64,000 nt of DNA from Propionicimonas paludicola (GTDB taxonomy: Bacteria > Actinomycetota > Actinomycetes > Propionibacteriales > Propionibacteriaceae). Made by a program: the position numbers and the translations under genes. The stretch's first letter is position 1. Each line of letters opens with the position of its first letter. Shown here piece after piece: positions 31,028 through 39,977 of the stretch. Location of the stretch: assembly GCF_002563675.1 (NCBI RefSeq), contig NZ_PDJC01000001.1:1-64000 (forward strand), given 5' to 3'. The notes beneath the pieces are model-generated. The model made no database searches. It saw only the letters and a list, made by a program, of their open reading frames with translations, and was not told the origin of the DNA.

Positions 31028-32356
31028 ATGAAGAAACACCTTGTCGGGCTCGCCGGCGCGGTTACAGCCTTCGCGCTGGCGCTGACCGGCTGCTCCGGAG
31101 CCACCGCCCAGCCGAGCACCAGCTCCACCGAGATCGTGCCCCGGCAGATCTCGTGGCTGCTGTCCCGTCCGGCGGATGGCTCGGTCATCACGATCGTGAA
31201 GAAGCTCGCCGACGAGTACGCCGCCAAGCATCCCGGCTTCTCGCTGAACCTGATCACCACGCCCGACCGGCCCTCCTACCTGCAGAAGCTGCAGACCTTG
31301 GCCGCGGCGAACCAGCTCCCCGAGCTGTTCGACACCGATGCGACGCCGTTCACCCAGAAGCTGGTCAAGCAGGGCAAGCTGGTCGACGTCCAGAAGATGC
31401 TCACCGACCTGGGGCTGTACGACAAGTACCGTCCGCTGGCCCTCGACTACCAGCGCTTCGACGACGGCGGCCTGTACATGGTGCCGTTCGAGTTCGAGCT
31501 GGAGTTCTTCTGGTACAACAAGGCCCTCTTCCAGAAGGCCGGCGTCAGCGTCCCGAAGACCCTGGACGACATCGTCTCGCTGTGCAAGCCGCTGCGTGAC
31601 GCCGGGGTGATCCCGATCTCGGTGGACGGCCAGGACGGCTGGCCCCTGCTGCGCTACATGTCCTACCAGCCCTTCCGCCTGGCCGGCTCCGACTATGTCG
31701 ACAAGCTGAAGAAGGGCGAGGCCAAGATGAGCGATCAGGTGGGCGCCAAGGCCGTCCAGTGGATGTCCGACCTCGGCTCGAACAAGTGCTTCCAGGACGG
31801 CTTCTCCTCCCAGGGCTACACCGACGCCCGGGATCTGTTCACCAGCGGCAAGTCCGCGATGTACCAGATCGGAACCTGGGAACTGGCCAGCCTGACCAAC
31901 AAGGACGTCCCGGCCGCGGTGCGCGACAACGTCGACTTCTTCACCTTGCCGACAGTCAAGGACGCCGTGACGGCCGACAACGAGTACACCGTGGTGTCGG
32001 GCATCGGGATGGCGGTCAGCCAGCAGACCTACGACCCGCTGATGAAGGACTTCCTGAAGTTCGTCCTCGACAACTACTCCGAGCGTCTGGCCGCGTCGGG
32101 CCACCTGACTCCGATGCAGGGTTACGAGCCCACCATCCCGGCCGGCTCCAGCGACCTGTACAAGCGGGCGCTCGCCGAGGTGAACAACCTCGGGAAGAAG
32201 ATCGCCTTCCCGTGGGACACCAAGCTCGACCCGACCACGAACACCTTGATGCAGCAGGAGCTCACCCTGCTCGTGCAAGGTGACAGCACTCCCGCGGCGT
32301 TCGAGCAGAAGATCGACGCCTCCATCACCGAGAACGCGCCGAAGTTCTTCGGCTGA
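31028..32356 (+). CDS. ABC sugar transporter, substrate-binding lipoprotein
   Basis: The 442-residue product has a lipoprotein signal ending ALALTGC (lipobox Cys at about residue 22), followed by a family 1 extracellular solute-binding fold. Landmarks are FDTDATPFTQKLVKQGKLVD, VPFEFELEFFWYNKALFQ and GKSAMYQIGTWELA. It lies between the GH32-like enzyme and two permeases and so probably binds fructo-oligosaccharides or sucrose. AAGGAGGAG lies just upstream of ATG 31028. Confidence 0.93.
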   Translation: MKKHLVGLAGAVTAFALALTGCSGATAQPSTSSTEIVPRQISWLLSRPADGSVITIVKKLADEYAAKHPGFSLNLITTPDRPSYLQKLQTLAAANQLPELFDTDATPFTQKLVKQGKLVDVQKMLTDLGLYDKYRPLALDYQRFDDGGLYMVPFEFELEFFWYNKALFQKAGVSVPKTLDDIVSLCKPLRDAGVIPISVDGQDGWPLLRYMSYQPFRLAGSDYVDKLKKGEAKMSDQVGAKAVQWMSDLGSNKCFQDGFSSQGYTDARDLFTSGKSAMYQIGTWELASLTNKDVPAAVRDNVDFFTLPTVKDAVTADNEYTVVSGIGMAVSQQTYDPLMKDFLKFVLDNYSERLAASGHLTPMQGYEPTIPAGSSDLYKRALAEVNNLGKKIAFPWDTKLDPTTNTLMQQELTLLVQGDSTPAAFEQKIDASITENAPKFFG

Positions 32357-32361
32357 ACAGT

Positions 32362-32397
32362 GCCGGGGTGCCGCTCACAACGCGGCGGCACCCCGGC
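32362..32397 (+). terminator. Intercistronic hairpin after the binding-protein gene
   Basis: A perfect 12-bp stem (GCCGGGGTGCCG with CGGCACCCCGGC) and a 12-base loop lie just after the stop codon. No T-run follows. Such hairpins commonly protect binding-protein mRNA or reduce read-through to the permease genes. Confidence 0.65.
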
Positions 32398-32417
32398 CCC
32401 TTCAAGAAGGAACCGAC

Positions 32418-33302
32418 ATGCTTCCAGGACGCTCCCGCACCTCGGTGCTGGTCTTCCTCGTCCCGCCGCTGCTGCTCTACCTCGTGGCCGTCGCTCTCCC
32501 GATCGTGCAGTCGCTGGTGCTCAGCTTCTTCTCCTGGGACGGGGTCACCGACCTCCGTCTGGTGGGCTTCAGCAACTACGTGAAGATGTTCACCGCTGAC
32601 CCGATCTTCTGGCGCGCATTCGCTAACACGATGGTCTACCTGGCGGTGTGCCTGTTCTTCCAGCTGGGCGTCTCGCTGTTCGTGGCGAACCTGCTCAGCT
32701 ACGCCGGACGGGGCAAGGAGGTCGCCAAGACCCTCTACCTGCTCCCGGCCATCATCTCGACGGTGGCGATCTCGTTCCTCTTCCAGAGGATCTACTCCTA
32801 CGAGCCGGCCGGCCTGATCAACCAGTTGCTCGCCGGCGTCGGACTCGGCGACCTGGCCGCACCGTGGTTGTCGCAGGTGAACACGGTCCTGGTGGCGGTG
32901 TCCGCCCCGGAGGGTTGGCGGTTCACCGGCCTGTACATGCTGATTCTCTACGCCGCGATCCTGGCCGTCCCCAAGGAGCTCGAGGAAGCCGCTCGGCTCG
33001 ATGGCGCCTCCACCTGGCAGATCTTCGCGCACGTCCGCTTCCCCTACATCCGGCCGGTGTGGGTGACGACGATGATCATGGCCGCCACCTACAGCCTGCG
33101 TGGCTTCGACATCCCGTACCTGCTCACCAACGGTGGGCCCGGGCAGGCCTCCGAACTCCTCACCACCTACATGTTCAAGACCGCATTCCGCAGCACGGAC
33201 TTCGGCTACGCCAGCTCTATCGCGGTGTTCATCGTGATCGAGTGCGTCGTGGCTGTCGGACTGATCCTGTTGCTGCTCCGCCGGGGGAGGGAGAACGCAT
33301 GA
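32418..33302 (+). CDS. ABC sugar permease, MalF/UgpA type
   Basis: The 294-residue product has six membrane helices and the permease loop EAARLDGASTWQIFAHVRFP, the EAA motif that contacts the ATPase. The start ATG 32418 follows AAGAAGGAA. Its stop overlaps the next permease start (ATGA). No ATPase gene is in the operon, so a shared MsiK-type ATPase encoded elsewhere probably drives it, as is common in actinomycetes. Confidence 0.93.
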   Translation: MLPGRSRTSVLVFLVPPLLLYLVAVALPIVQSLVLSFFSWDGVTDLRLVGFSNYVKMFTADPIFWRAFANTMVYLAVCLFFQLGVSLFVANLLSYAGRGKEVAKTLYLLPAIISTVAISFLFQRIYSYEPAGLINQLLAGVGLGDLAAPWLSQVNTVLVAVSAPEGWRFTGLYMLILYAAILAVPKELEEAARLDGASTWQIFAHVRFPYIRPVWVTTMIMAATYSLRGFDIPYLLTNGGPGQASELLTTYMFKTAFRSTDFGYASSIAVFIVIECVVAVGLILLLLRRGRENA

Positions 33303-34162
33303 CCTCGACAGTTTCCGCACCGGAACGGCGCCGCCGACTGAACCTGGCCCGGAGCTTCACCAACCTCCTGGTGGTGCTCATCGTCGTCGTCCAGGTCTAT
33401 CCGCTGGTCTGGCTGTTCGTGACCAGCCTCCGCCCGGCTCAGGAGTTCGCCTCCGGCAATGCGTTCGGCATCCCGTCCGCCTTCACGTGGGACAACTACG
33501 TCCGGGCCTTCGGCTCGGCCGACCTCGGCCGCTACATCTTCAACAGCTTCGTGGTGACCGGCGTCTCCAGCCTGCTGATCGTGCTGCTGGGCATGATGGC
33601 CGCGTACGCCATCAAGGTGCTCGGCTTCCGGGGCAGCAAGATCGTGATGGGCGCGTTCCTGCTGGGCATCATCGTGCCCGTCCAGATCGCCCTGGTGCCG
33701 CTGTTCATCAACTACTCGCGAGTAGGGCTGCTGAACACCTACCAGTCGATGATCATCCCGCTGGTCGGCTTCGCGCTGCCCACCTCGGTCTACCTGTTCG
33801 TCTCGTTCTTCGAGTACATCCCGCGAGAGACCTACGAGGCTGCATCGCTGGACGGAGCCGGACCCTTCCGGGTCTTCTTCGAGATCACCATGCCGCTGTC
33901 CACCAACACGGTGATCACGGTCGTCTTCGTCAATGGCATCTTCATCTGGAACGACTTCATCTTCGCCAACACCTTCGTCTTCGAAGAGGGGATGAAGACC
34001 ATTCCACTAGGGCTGCAGAACTTCATCGGGGCCATGGGCTCGGTTGATTGGACGGCCACCTTCGCCGCCGTGTGCGTCACAGTGACGCCGCTGCTGCTGG
34101 TCTTCCTAGTCATGAACCGCGCCATCATCTATGGCCTCGAAAGCGGCGCCACCAAGGGCTAG
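33299..34162 (+). CDS. ABC sugar permease, MalG/UgpE type
   Basis: The 287-residue product has six helices and the EAA loop YEAASLDGAGPFRVFFEITMP. It overlaps the preceding permease by four bases. The two permeases form the membrane channel of the fructo-oligosaccharide or sucrose importer. Confidence 0.93.
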   Translation: MTSTVSAPERRRRLNLARSFTNLLVVLIVVVQVYPLVWLFVTSLRPAQEFASGNAFGIPSAFTWDNYVRAFGSADLGRYIFNSFVVTGVSSLLIVLLGMMAAYAIKVLGFRGSKIVMGAFLLGIIVPVQIALVPLFINYSRVGLLNTYQSMIIPLVGFALPTSVYLFVSFFEYIPRETYEAASLDGAGPFRVFFEITMPLSTNTVITVVFVNGIFIWNDFIFANTFVFEEGMKTIPLGLQNFIGAMGSVDWTATFAAVCVTVTPLLLVFLVMNRAIIYGLESGATKG

Positions 34163-34172
34163 GGTGACCACG

Positions 34173-35219
34173 ATGCAAACCAAGGGTTCCGGCCCCGAGC
34201 CGACCACCCCCGCCCCGGTGACGCTGCACGATGTGGCCCGTGCCGCGGGTGTCTCGGTCGCGACCGTTTCCTATGTGGCCAACGGCCGGACCAACGTCCG
34301 GCTCTCTGATGCCACTCGGCTCCGCGTCCAGCAGGCACTCGATGATCTCGGCTATCGACCCAACGCCTTGGCCAAGAACTTGGTCAAGGGGACCTCGAAG
34401 TTCGTGGGGCTGGTCACCGATGGCGTCGCCACCACCCCGTTCGCCGGGCAGATCATTCACGGCGCGCAGGATGAGGCCTGGCGGCACGGGTTCGTCCTGC
34501 TGGTGGCCAACACCGACGCGGACCCGCAGGTTGAGCACGAAGCCATCGAGATGATGCGCGAGCATCAGGTGCGCGGAATCCTGTACTCGACCTGGTATCA
34601 CCGCGAGATCACCGTCCCGCCTGCCCTGGATTCGGCAGAGATGGTGCTGGTCAACTGTTACGCCCCCGGCTCGGACGCCCGCGCCGTCGTCCCCGACGAG
34701 CGGCAAGGCGGACGGGTGGCGACCGAGCAGCTCCTAGAGCAGGGGCATCGCCGGATCGCCTTCCTCAACACCACCTGGGAGTCTCCGGCCCGCACCGGAC
34801 GACTCGCCGGCTATCGGGACGCGCTCGCCGCAGCCGGGGTCGGCTTCGACCCGGCCTTGGTGATCGATGCCGAGCCGAATCAGGAGGGTGGCTACGCGGC
34901 GTACGAGGAACTCCGCAGGCTGGACGTGACTGCGGCCTTCTGCCACAACGACCGAGTGGCCATGGGCCTCTACGACGCACTGCGGGTCCGTGGGCTGAAG
35001 ATCCCCACGGATCTGGCGATTGTCGGTTTCGACAATCAGGAAGTGATCGCCGCGCACTTGCGTCCGCCGCTGACCACCGTGCAGTTGCCGCACTACGAGC
35101 TCGGCGCAGCCGGCGTCCGGATTCTGCTGGGGATCGACCCCGTGCCGACCGGCTCGGTCAGCAAGCTCGCGTGCCCGTTGGTGCCGCGCGAGTCGGTGGC
35201 CTCCGGTCTGGCCGACTAG
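34173..35219 (+). CDS. LacI-family transcriptional regulator
   Basis: The 348-residue product has the N-terminal helix-turn-helix and hinge VTLHDVARAAGVSVATVSYV, then a periplasmic-binding-like sensor domain with VRGILYSTWYH and FDNQEVIAAHLRPPLTTV. The start is ATG 34173. GTG 34164 is possible. It lies in the middle of the sugar operon and probably binds the paired AAACGTTT operators at 29.5 kb. The inducer is unknown. Confidence 0.93.
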   Translation: MQTKGSGPEPTTPAPVTLHDVARAAGVSVATVSYVANGRTNVRLSDATRLRVQQALDDLGYRPNALAKNLVKGTSKFVGLVTDGVATTPFAGQIIHGAQDEAWRHGFVLLVANTDADPQVEHEAIEMMREHQVRGILYSTWYHREITVPPALDSAEMVLVNCYAPGSDARAVVPDERQGGRVATEQLLEQGHRRIAFLNTTWESPARTGRLAGYRDALAAAGVGFDPALVIDAEPNQEGGYAAYEELRRLDVTAAFCHNDRVAMGLYDALRVRGLKIPTDLAIVGFDNQEVIAAHLRPPLTTVQLPHYELGAAGVRILLGIDPVPTGSVSKLACPLVPRESVASGLAD

Positions 35220-35303
35220 GCCCACGGCGGCCTCGACACGTCCTTCGAGGTCACGACCGTCCGATCACCACACCTCGCTTTGTCCTGCCCTTGTTGGAGA
35301 CCA

Positions 35304-36824
35304 ATGATGACCACCGCACCCACTCCGCACCCGTATGTGGACCCGTCCGGGCCAACGGTGCCGGATCCGCACCGTCCCGGCTTCCACCTCACCGCGCCAC
35401 AGGGCTGGCTGAACGACCCGAACGGGCTATGCCAGTGGGACGGGGTGTTCCACCTCTTCTACCAGTACAACCCGGACGCCCCGGTGCACAACCAGATCCA
35501 TTGGGGACATGTCACCAGTACCGATCTGGTGCACTGGCGCGACGAGCCGATCGCGCTGGCGCCCTCGTCCGGGCCGGACGCGCAGGGCTGCTGGAGCGGT
35601 GTCCTGGTCGACGATGACGGCACTCCGACCCTGGTCTACTCCGGGCACACGCCGTCCGCGCGTCCGACCCAGACCTGCTGCATCGCCGTGGGCACCCCCG
35701 AGCTGGCCACGTGGGAGAAGCTTCCGGACAACCCGGTGATCGACGGGCCGCCGCCCGGGCTGCAGGTGACCGAGTTCCGCGACCACACGGTCTGGCGTGA
35801 GGACGGTCAGTGGCACCAGGCCATGGGGTCGGGCCTGGTCGGACGCGGCGGCGCACTGCTCCACTTCCTCAGCCCGGATCTTCGCCAGTGGACCTATCAG
35901 GGTCCGCTGGTGACCGCGGACGGCTTGCCGACCGGGGGGCCGTTCAGCGGCACGACCTGGGAGTGCCCCGATCTCTTCGTGCTCCCGACGACCGAGGGAG
36001 AGCCCTGGCACATCCTGGTGTTCTCGGCCTGGGACTACGGCCGCACCCTCTACCCCCTCTATCTGGTCGGGCACCTCGTGGACGGGTCGTTCATCGCCGA
36101 TGCTGCCCCGCGTCACCTCGATCTGGGCTTGCGGCACTTCTACGCGCCGCAGAGCTTCGCGGCTGCGGACGGGCGACGGATCCAGTTCGGCTGGGCACAG
36201 GAGGCCCGGCCCGAGGCGGCCGTACTCGACGCCGGCTGGACGGGCGTGATGTCGTTGCCGCGCACCCTCACCCTGCGATCGGACGGGACCCTGGCGGCCG
36301 CACCGGTCGCCGAGGTGGACGCGCTGCGCGACGGCGCCGGGGAGCGCCTGGACCTCGTCGAGGGCACGCGTCGGCTGCGGCTCACCGGCGACCAGCTGGA
36401 TCTGTGCGCCGAGATCGTCCTACCGTCGGGGTCCGGGGTGGAGTTCGCGATCCGGGCCAGCGAGGATCTCCGGGAGGCCACCTTCGTCCGGCTGCAGCGC
36501 GCGGACGACGGCGCGGCCCGCCTGATTCTGGACCGTAGCCACAGCCGCAGCCGTGATGCCGGCGATCTCGACGACTACGACCTGAGTGAGCTCGGCGGGG
36601 AGCTGCCCGCCCTGATCGAGGATCGAGTGGAGCTGCGAATCATCGTTGACCACTCGATGATCGAGGTGTTTGCCGGGGGCGTCCCGCTGACCGCGAGGGT
36701 CTACCCCTCCAGCGCAGAAGCCACCGGAGTGGAAGTCACCGTGCTGTCGTCGGCGAAGGTCGACCTGGTGGCCTGGCCGATGAAGGCAGCCCTGCGCAGG
36801 AACCCTGAGGTGGTCACCTCATGA
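35304..36824 (+). CDS. GH32 beta-fructosidase (sucrose-6-phosphate hydrolase/levanase type)
   Basis: The 506-residue product contains the nucleophile motif GWLNDPNGLCQW, then FRDHTVWRED (the RDP motif with His for Pro) and TWECPDLF with the acid/base Glu. The C-terminal beta-sandwich includes VDHSMIEVFAGG. All three catalytic acids are present. It lacks a signal peptide, so it acts in the cytoplasm on imported sucrose or fructo-oligosaccharide. The start is ATG 35304 after GGAGA. It is last in the LacI operon, 84 bases after the regulator. Confidence 0.93.
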   Translation: MMTTAPTPHPYVDPSGPTVPDPHRPGFHLTAPQGWLNDPNGLCQWDGVFHLFYQYNPDAPVHNQIHWGHVTSTDLVHWRDEPIALAPSSGPDAQGCWSGVLVDDDGTPTLVYSGHTPSARPTQTCCIAVGTPELATWEKLPDNPVIDGPPPGLQVTEFRDHTVWREDGQWHQAMGSGLVGRGGALLHFLSPDLRQWTYQGPLVTADGLPTGGPFSGTTWECPDLFVLPTTEGEPWHILVFSAWDYGRTLYPLYLVGHLVDGSFIADAAPRHLDLGLRHFYAPQSFAAADGRRIQFGWAQEARPEAAVLDAGWTGVMSLPRTLTLRSDGTLAAAPVAEVDALRDGAGERLDLVEGTRRLRLTGDQLDLCAEIVLPSGSGVEFAIRASEDLREATFVRLQRADDGAARLILDRSHSRSRDAGDLDDYDLSELGGELPALIEDRVELRIIVDHSMIEVFAGGVPLTARVYPSSAEATGVEVTVLSSAKVDLVAWPMKAALRRNPEVVTS

Positions 36825-38006
36825 GGCAGGACTGAGCCGCAGCAGCCGTCCGCTGGGGGCGTCCTCGAGGAGCCAGATGGTCCCGTCCGGGGCTTGCTCG
36901 ACTTCGCGGATCCGCTGGCCGAGCCCCCAGGTGTCGGCGAGCCTGGCCGTCGTGCCGTCCAGGTCAACCCGGATCAGGGCCTGCCCGGAGAGCGCGCCGA
37001 TGAAAGCATCGCCCTGCCACTGCGGGAAGGCCGTGCCGGTGTAGATCATCAGGCTGCTGGGCGAGATGCTCGGGTTCCAGAAGGCTGCCGGGGCGGCGAA
37101 CCCGTCCCCTGCCCGATGGTCGGGAATGTCGCGTCCGTCGTAGTGGGAGCCGTTGGACGCCTTCGGCCAGCCGTAGTTGCGGCCGGGCTCGATCAGGTTG
37201 AGTTCGTCGCCGCCGCGCGGCCCCATCTCGGTCGACCAGAGGTTGCCGGATGAGTCGAAGGCCAGCCCGAGTGGGTTGCGGTGGCCGCGCGTCCACAGCT
37301 GCGCGGTGACACCGCCCTGACCAGCCCACGGATTGCCGGCAGCCGGCGCGCCGTCCGGAGTGAGCCGGACGATCTTGCCGAGGTTCGTGCCGAGATCCTG
37401 GGCCGGGTCGAACTTCTGCCGCTCGCCGGAGCTGATGAACAGGTACTGCCCGTCCGGACTGAACGCGAGCCGATGCCCGAAGTGGCCCGAGCCGCTGGTC
37501 TTGGGCTGCTGGCGCCAGATCACCTGCAGCCCGGTGAGGGCGGGCTCGTCCGGGGTGCCAGCGAGCTCGGCTCGTCCGACCAGCGCTCCGGTGCCGCCGT
37601 CGCCGCGCTCGACCCAGCTGAGATAGACGAGCCGATCCATAGCGAAGCCGGGGGAGACGATGACATCGCCGAGCCCGCCCTGGCCGTCGTGGACGACCTT
37701 CGGCACACCGCCGACGGTGAGGACGTGTCCGTCAGCTCGACGCAGCTTCAGCGCGCCGCCGCGCTCGGTGACCAGCAGGTCGCCGTCGGGCAGGAAGGTC
37801 ATCGCCCACGGCTCGTCGAAGCGACTCAGCTTCTCGATCACGAATGGACGCCCGTCCGGCGCAGTCTTCGGAGTGCTCGGTGGGGTGGCCGCCGGCGCCG
37901 AGGTGGACGAAACTGGTGCCGGTGCGGGCGTGGTCGGTGCCGAGATCGGCGCGGAACAGCCGGCCAGCAACACCATGACCAGCGTCAGGGTGAGGGTGCG
38001 TCCCAT
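36819..38006 (-). CDS. PQQ-type sugar dehydrogenase (glucose/sorbosone dehydrogenase fold), lipoprotein
   Basis: The 395-residue product has a lipoprotein signal (VMVLLAGC) and a Pro/Thr/Ala-rich linker, then a six-bladed propeller with EPWAMTFLPDGDLLVTERGG, GQGGLGDVIVSPGF, GHFGHRLAFSPDGQYLF, RGHRNPLGLAFDSSG and GPRGGDELNLIEPGRNYGWP. These match the soluble quinoprotein glucose dehydrogenase family. It would act outside the membrane. Many actinomycete members have no proven cofactor. It converges on the GH32 gene with a six-base overlap. Confidence 0.9.
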   Translation of the reverse strand: MGRTLTLTLVMVLLAGCSAPISAPTTPAPAPVSSTSAPAATPPSTPKTAPDGRPFVIEKLSRFDEPWAMTFLPDGDLLVTERGGALKLRRADGHVLTVGGVPKVVHDGQGGLGDVIVSPGFAMDRLVYLSWVERGDGGTGALVGRAELAGTPDEPALTGLQVIWRQQPKTSGSGHFGHRLAFSPDGQYLFISSGERQKFDPAQDLGTNLGKIVRLTPDGAPAAGNPWAGQGGVTAQLWTRGHRNPLGLAFDSSGNLWSTEMGPRGGDELNLIEPGRNYGWPKASNGSHYDGRDIPDHRAGDGFAAPAAFWNPSISPSSLMIYTGTAFPQWQGDAFIGALSGQALIRVDLDGTTARLADTWGLGQRIREVEQAPDGTIWLLEDAPSGRLLRLSPAS

Positions 38007-38187
38007 TCACCGAGGCTACCCGCGCCCGGCGTCGGTGCGGGAGGGTCGCCGGTGGGGCACTTCTTCGGCGAGATCAAAGCCGGGCCTGAACCGCCGCTCC
38101 TCGTGCCGGCCCACAGGGCTCGATGGCCTCCTTACGAGAATGTATGACGAGCGTCATGAGATGGCATATGAGGGCACGGGGGATCGT

Positions 38188-38208
38188 GCTGATTCCGCCG
38201 GAATCAGC
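38188..38208. repeat. 21-bp palindrome containing GATTCCG-C-CGGAATC
   Basis: Arms GCTGATTCCG and CGGAATCAGC surround a single C, 27 bases upstream of the next gene start. Its 15-bp core recurs at 42666 with one central base changed. Confidence 0.6.
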
Positions 38209-38234
38209 AGTCCAACACACAACGAAGGGGACCC

Positions 38235-38684
38235 ATGACTCTGCCCAGCTCAGCTGATCTTCAGGCCTGGTTTGACCAGGAGCCGTCGCAGACGGTTCTC
38301 GGCGTTACGTGGATCGGGCAAGACCCGCGCGACCCGCAGCTCGAGGTCCCGACCTTCTGCTACTTCCCGAGTGCGCCAACGGCCCGAATGAGCGCGATCG
38401 CGCGCGCCGCTGGCCTGAGCCTCATGGCAAATGGCCAGATCCCGACCCACCGGCTCGGGGTCGGGATGCGGGTCGCCGCGCACACCGCTGCCCTCGTCGT
38501 CCTCGGCCAGCGCCCGTTCGCGCCAATCCCGCTCGACGAGTCGTGGACCCAAGAGGTAGCGGACTACCGCCACGCCCTCGTCATCATCAGTGACCGGCCC
38601 CTCGACCTCGACCCGGCCCAGTCCACCTACAGCCTGCCGGCATACAGCAGCTGGGCCGCCATCACACCGCTCGCTTTCGCCTAG
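38235..38684 (+). CDS. Conserved hypothetical protein (149 aa)
   Basis: The product is soluble, with balanced composition and good codon use. AARMSAIARAAGLSLMANGQ-like text in the middle and VAAHTAALVVLGQRPFAPIP towards the end look like an alpha/beta fold. ATG 38235 follows AAGGGGACCC. The palindrome at 38188 may regulate it. I do not recognise the family. Confidence 0.65.
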   Translation: MTLPSSADLQAWFDQEPSQTVLGVTWIGQDPRDPQLEVPTFCYFPSAPTARMSAIARAAGLSLMANGQIPTHRLGVGMRVAAHTAALVVLGQRPFAPIPLDESWTQEVADYRHALVIISDRPLDLDPAQSTYSLPAYSSWAAITPLAFA

Positions 38685-38790
38685 CTTCACACCACGCCAT
38701 AGTCGAAATCTGGCGGGGCAGCCATCTTGGTGGTGCCTGGCGGCGATGGGGCGGGAGGGCGAGAATAGGCCTTGTTCGCGTGATGCGGAC

Positions 38791-38845
38791 CGTGTCCGCC
38801 GCCTTTACATTTCTCTCCCCGAGATTGCCGGAGGCGGCGGACACG
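38791..38845 (-). terminator. Long hairpin downstream of the sigma/membrane-protein operon
   Basis: There is a 14-bp perfect stem (CGTGTCCGCCGCCT with AGGCGGCGGACACG) and a 27-base loop, beginning six bases after the stop of the minus-strand gene. There is no T-run, so an intrinsic terminator is possible but not classical. Confidence 0.5.
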
Positions 38846-38850
38846 CCCTT

Positions 38851-39315
38851 CTACTGGGGCTCGGTGAGGCCCAGGTCCTTGCAGGCTTCCTCGGTCTTCT
38901 CCCGGGGAAGGATGGCGAGCCGCCCATCCCTGAGTTGGCAAGCGGTGAGTGGGCCGGGAGGCGTCGTGGTGGGCCACAGTCCGCTACGCCAACCGGCTTC
39001 GCACGCCTCTATTGCGGCCGCCACACGCTGCTCGGTCGGGTTCAGCGTGGTGCTCAGGTTGGGGTCGGTGATGTTGGCGGAGTCGTAGAACTCCGAACTG
39101 GTCGACCAGGCGCTGTAGCAGCGAGTGAGGTGGTTCTGCTGGGTGAGGTTGGCTTGCACGACAGCGACTCCGCCGGCGGTGGTGGCGAGGACGAACGCTG
39201 CCACGGATCCGATGATGAGCGGCGTGCGGTGCTTGCGTCGACGATCGATCGTGGCGCGGGTGCGGCGTAGAGCCCGCTCTGTGCTTGCGGTCGACGTGAG
39301 GTCCTGAAAGGTCAT
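38851..39315 (-). CDS. Small one-pass membrane protein paired with an ECF sigma factor
   Basis: The 154-residue product has a basic cytoplasmic start (RRTRATIDRRRKHRTP), one membrane helix (LIIGSVAAFVLATTAGGVAVV) and an outer region with four cysteines. It follows the sigma gene by 21 bases. The pairing parallels that at 25.1-27.0 kb and suggests sensing or restraint of the sigma factor. There is no named domain. Confidence 0.7.
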   Translation of the reverse strand: MTFQDLTSTASTERALRRTRATIDRRRKHRTPLIIGSVAAFVLATTAGGVAVVQANLTQQNHLTRCYSAWSTSSEFYDSANITDPNLSTTLNPTEQRVAAAIEACEAGWRSGLWPTTTPPGPLTACQLRDGRLAILPREKTEEACKDLGLTEPQ

Positions 39316-39336
39316 AGCCCCTCCTATGGTGTGGGC

Positions 39337-39909
39337 TTAGTCCGGGTTCGCCGACAGCTGCTCACGCAGCTGTCGTTTCGCCCGAGAGAGTCGGTTCCCG
39401 ACCGCGGGGACGGTCAGCGAAGTCGCGGTAGCGACCTCTTGATAGGTCCGGCCTTCCACGACGCACGCAATGAACACGTCGCGGTCCATGGGGGAGAGTC
39501 TTTGTATGCACTCGTCGAGGAACGCGGCGGCCTCACGCTGAGCGGCCTCCAACTCTGGCTCGGCGACGAGCCGGAGGTTGGCAGCGTCTCGGATCCTTCG
39601 CTGTTCTCGAGCGCGGGCCTTGGCGATGTTGCGGGCCACGTTCTTCGTCGTGACCAGCAGCCAAGGGAGTACGGACTGGTTGGCGAGCCGTATATGTCGG
39701 CGCTTTCGCCACATGAGTGTCATCGCTTCGCAGGCGGCGTCTTCGGCATCGCTGCTACCGCCCTGGCTGATGGTCAGCGCGTAGGCGACAACGACCCGGT
39801 AGTGCCGGCGGAAGAGTTCGTCGTAGGCGAGCATGTCGTCGCGTCCTGCGGCGGCCAGCAGGTCGGCGTCACTGCGCTCGGCCGGTTCTGATCCTGTGGT
39901 GATGCTCAC
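39337..39909 (-). CDS. ECF-type RNA polymerase sigma factor
   Basis: The 190-residue product has region 2 (AYDELFRRHYRVVVAYAL, then CEAMTLMWRKRRHIR and the VTTKNVARNIAKARAREQ helix) and region 4 (LSPMDRDVFIACVVEGRTYQ with helix-turn-helix LTVPAVGNRLSRAKRQLRE). The organisation with a downstream membrane protein matches the other pair in this window. Confidence 0.92.
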   Translation of the reverse strand: MSITTGSEPAERSDADLLAAAGRDDMLAYDELFRRHYRVVVAYALTISQGGSSDAEDAACEAMTLMWRKRRHIRLANQSVLPWLLVTTKNVARNIAKARAREQRRIRDAANLRLVAEPELEAAQREAAAFLDECIQRLSPMDRDVFIACVVEGRTYQEVATATSLTVPAVGNRLSRAKRQLREQLSANPD

Positions 39910-39977
39910 ACCTCACACTGTCCACCCGACCCCGATTCCTCCCAAAAGCCTTACACGAGGCCGGCGAAACTGCCAGC

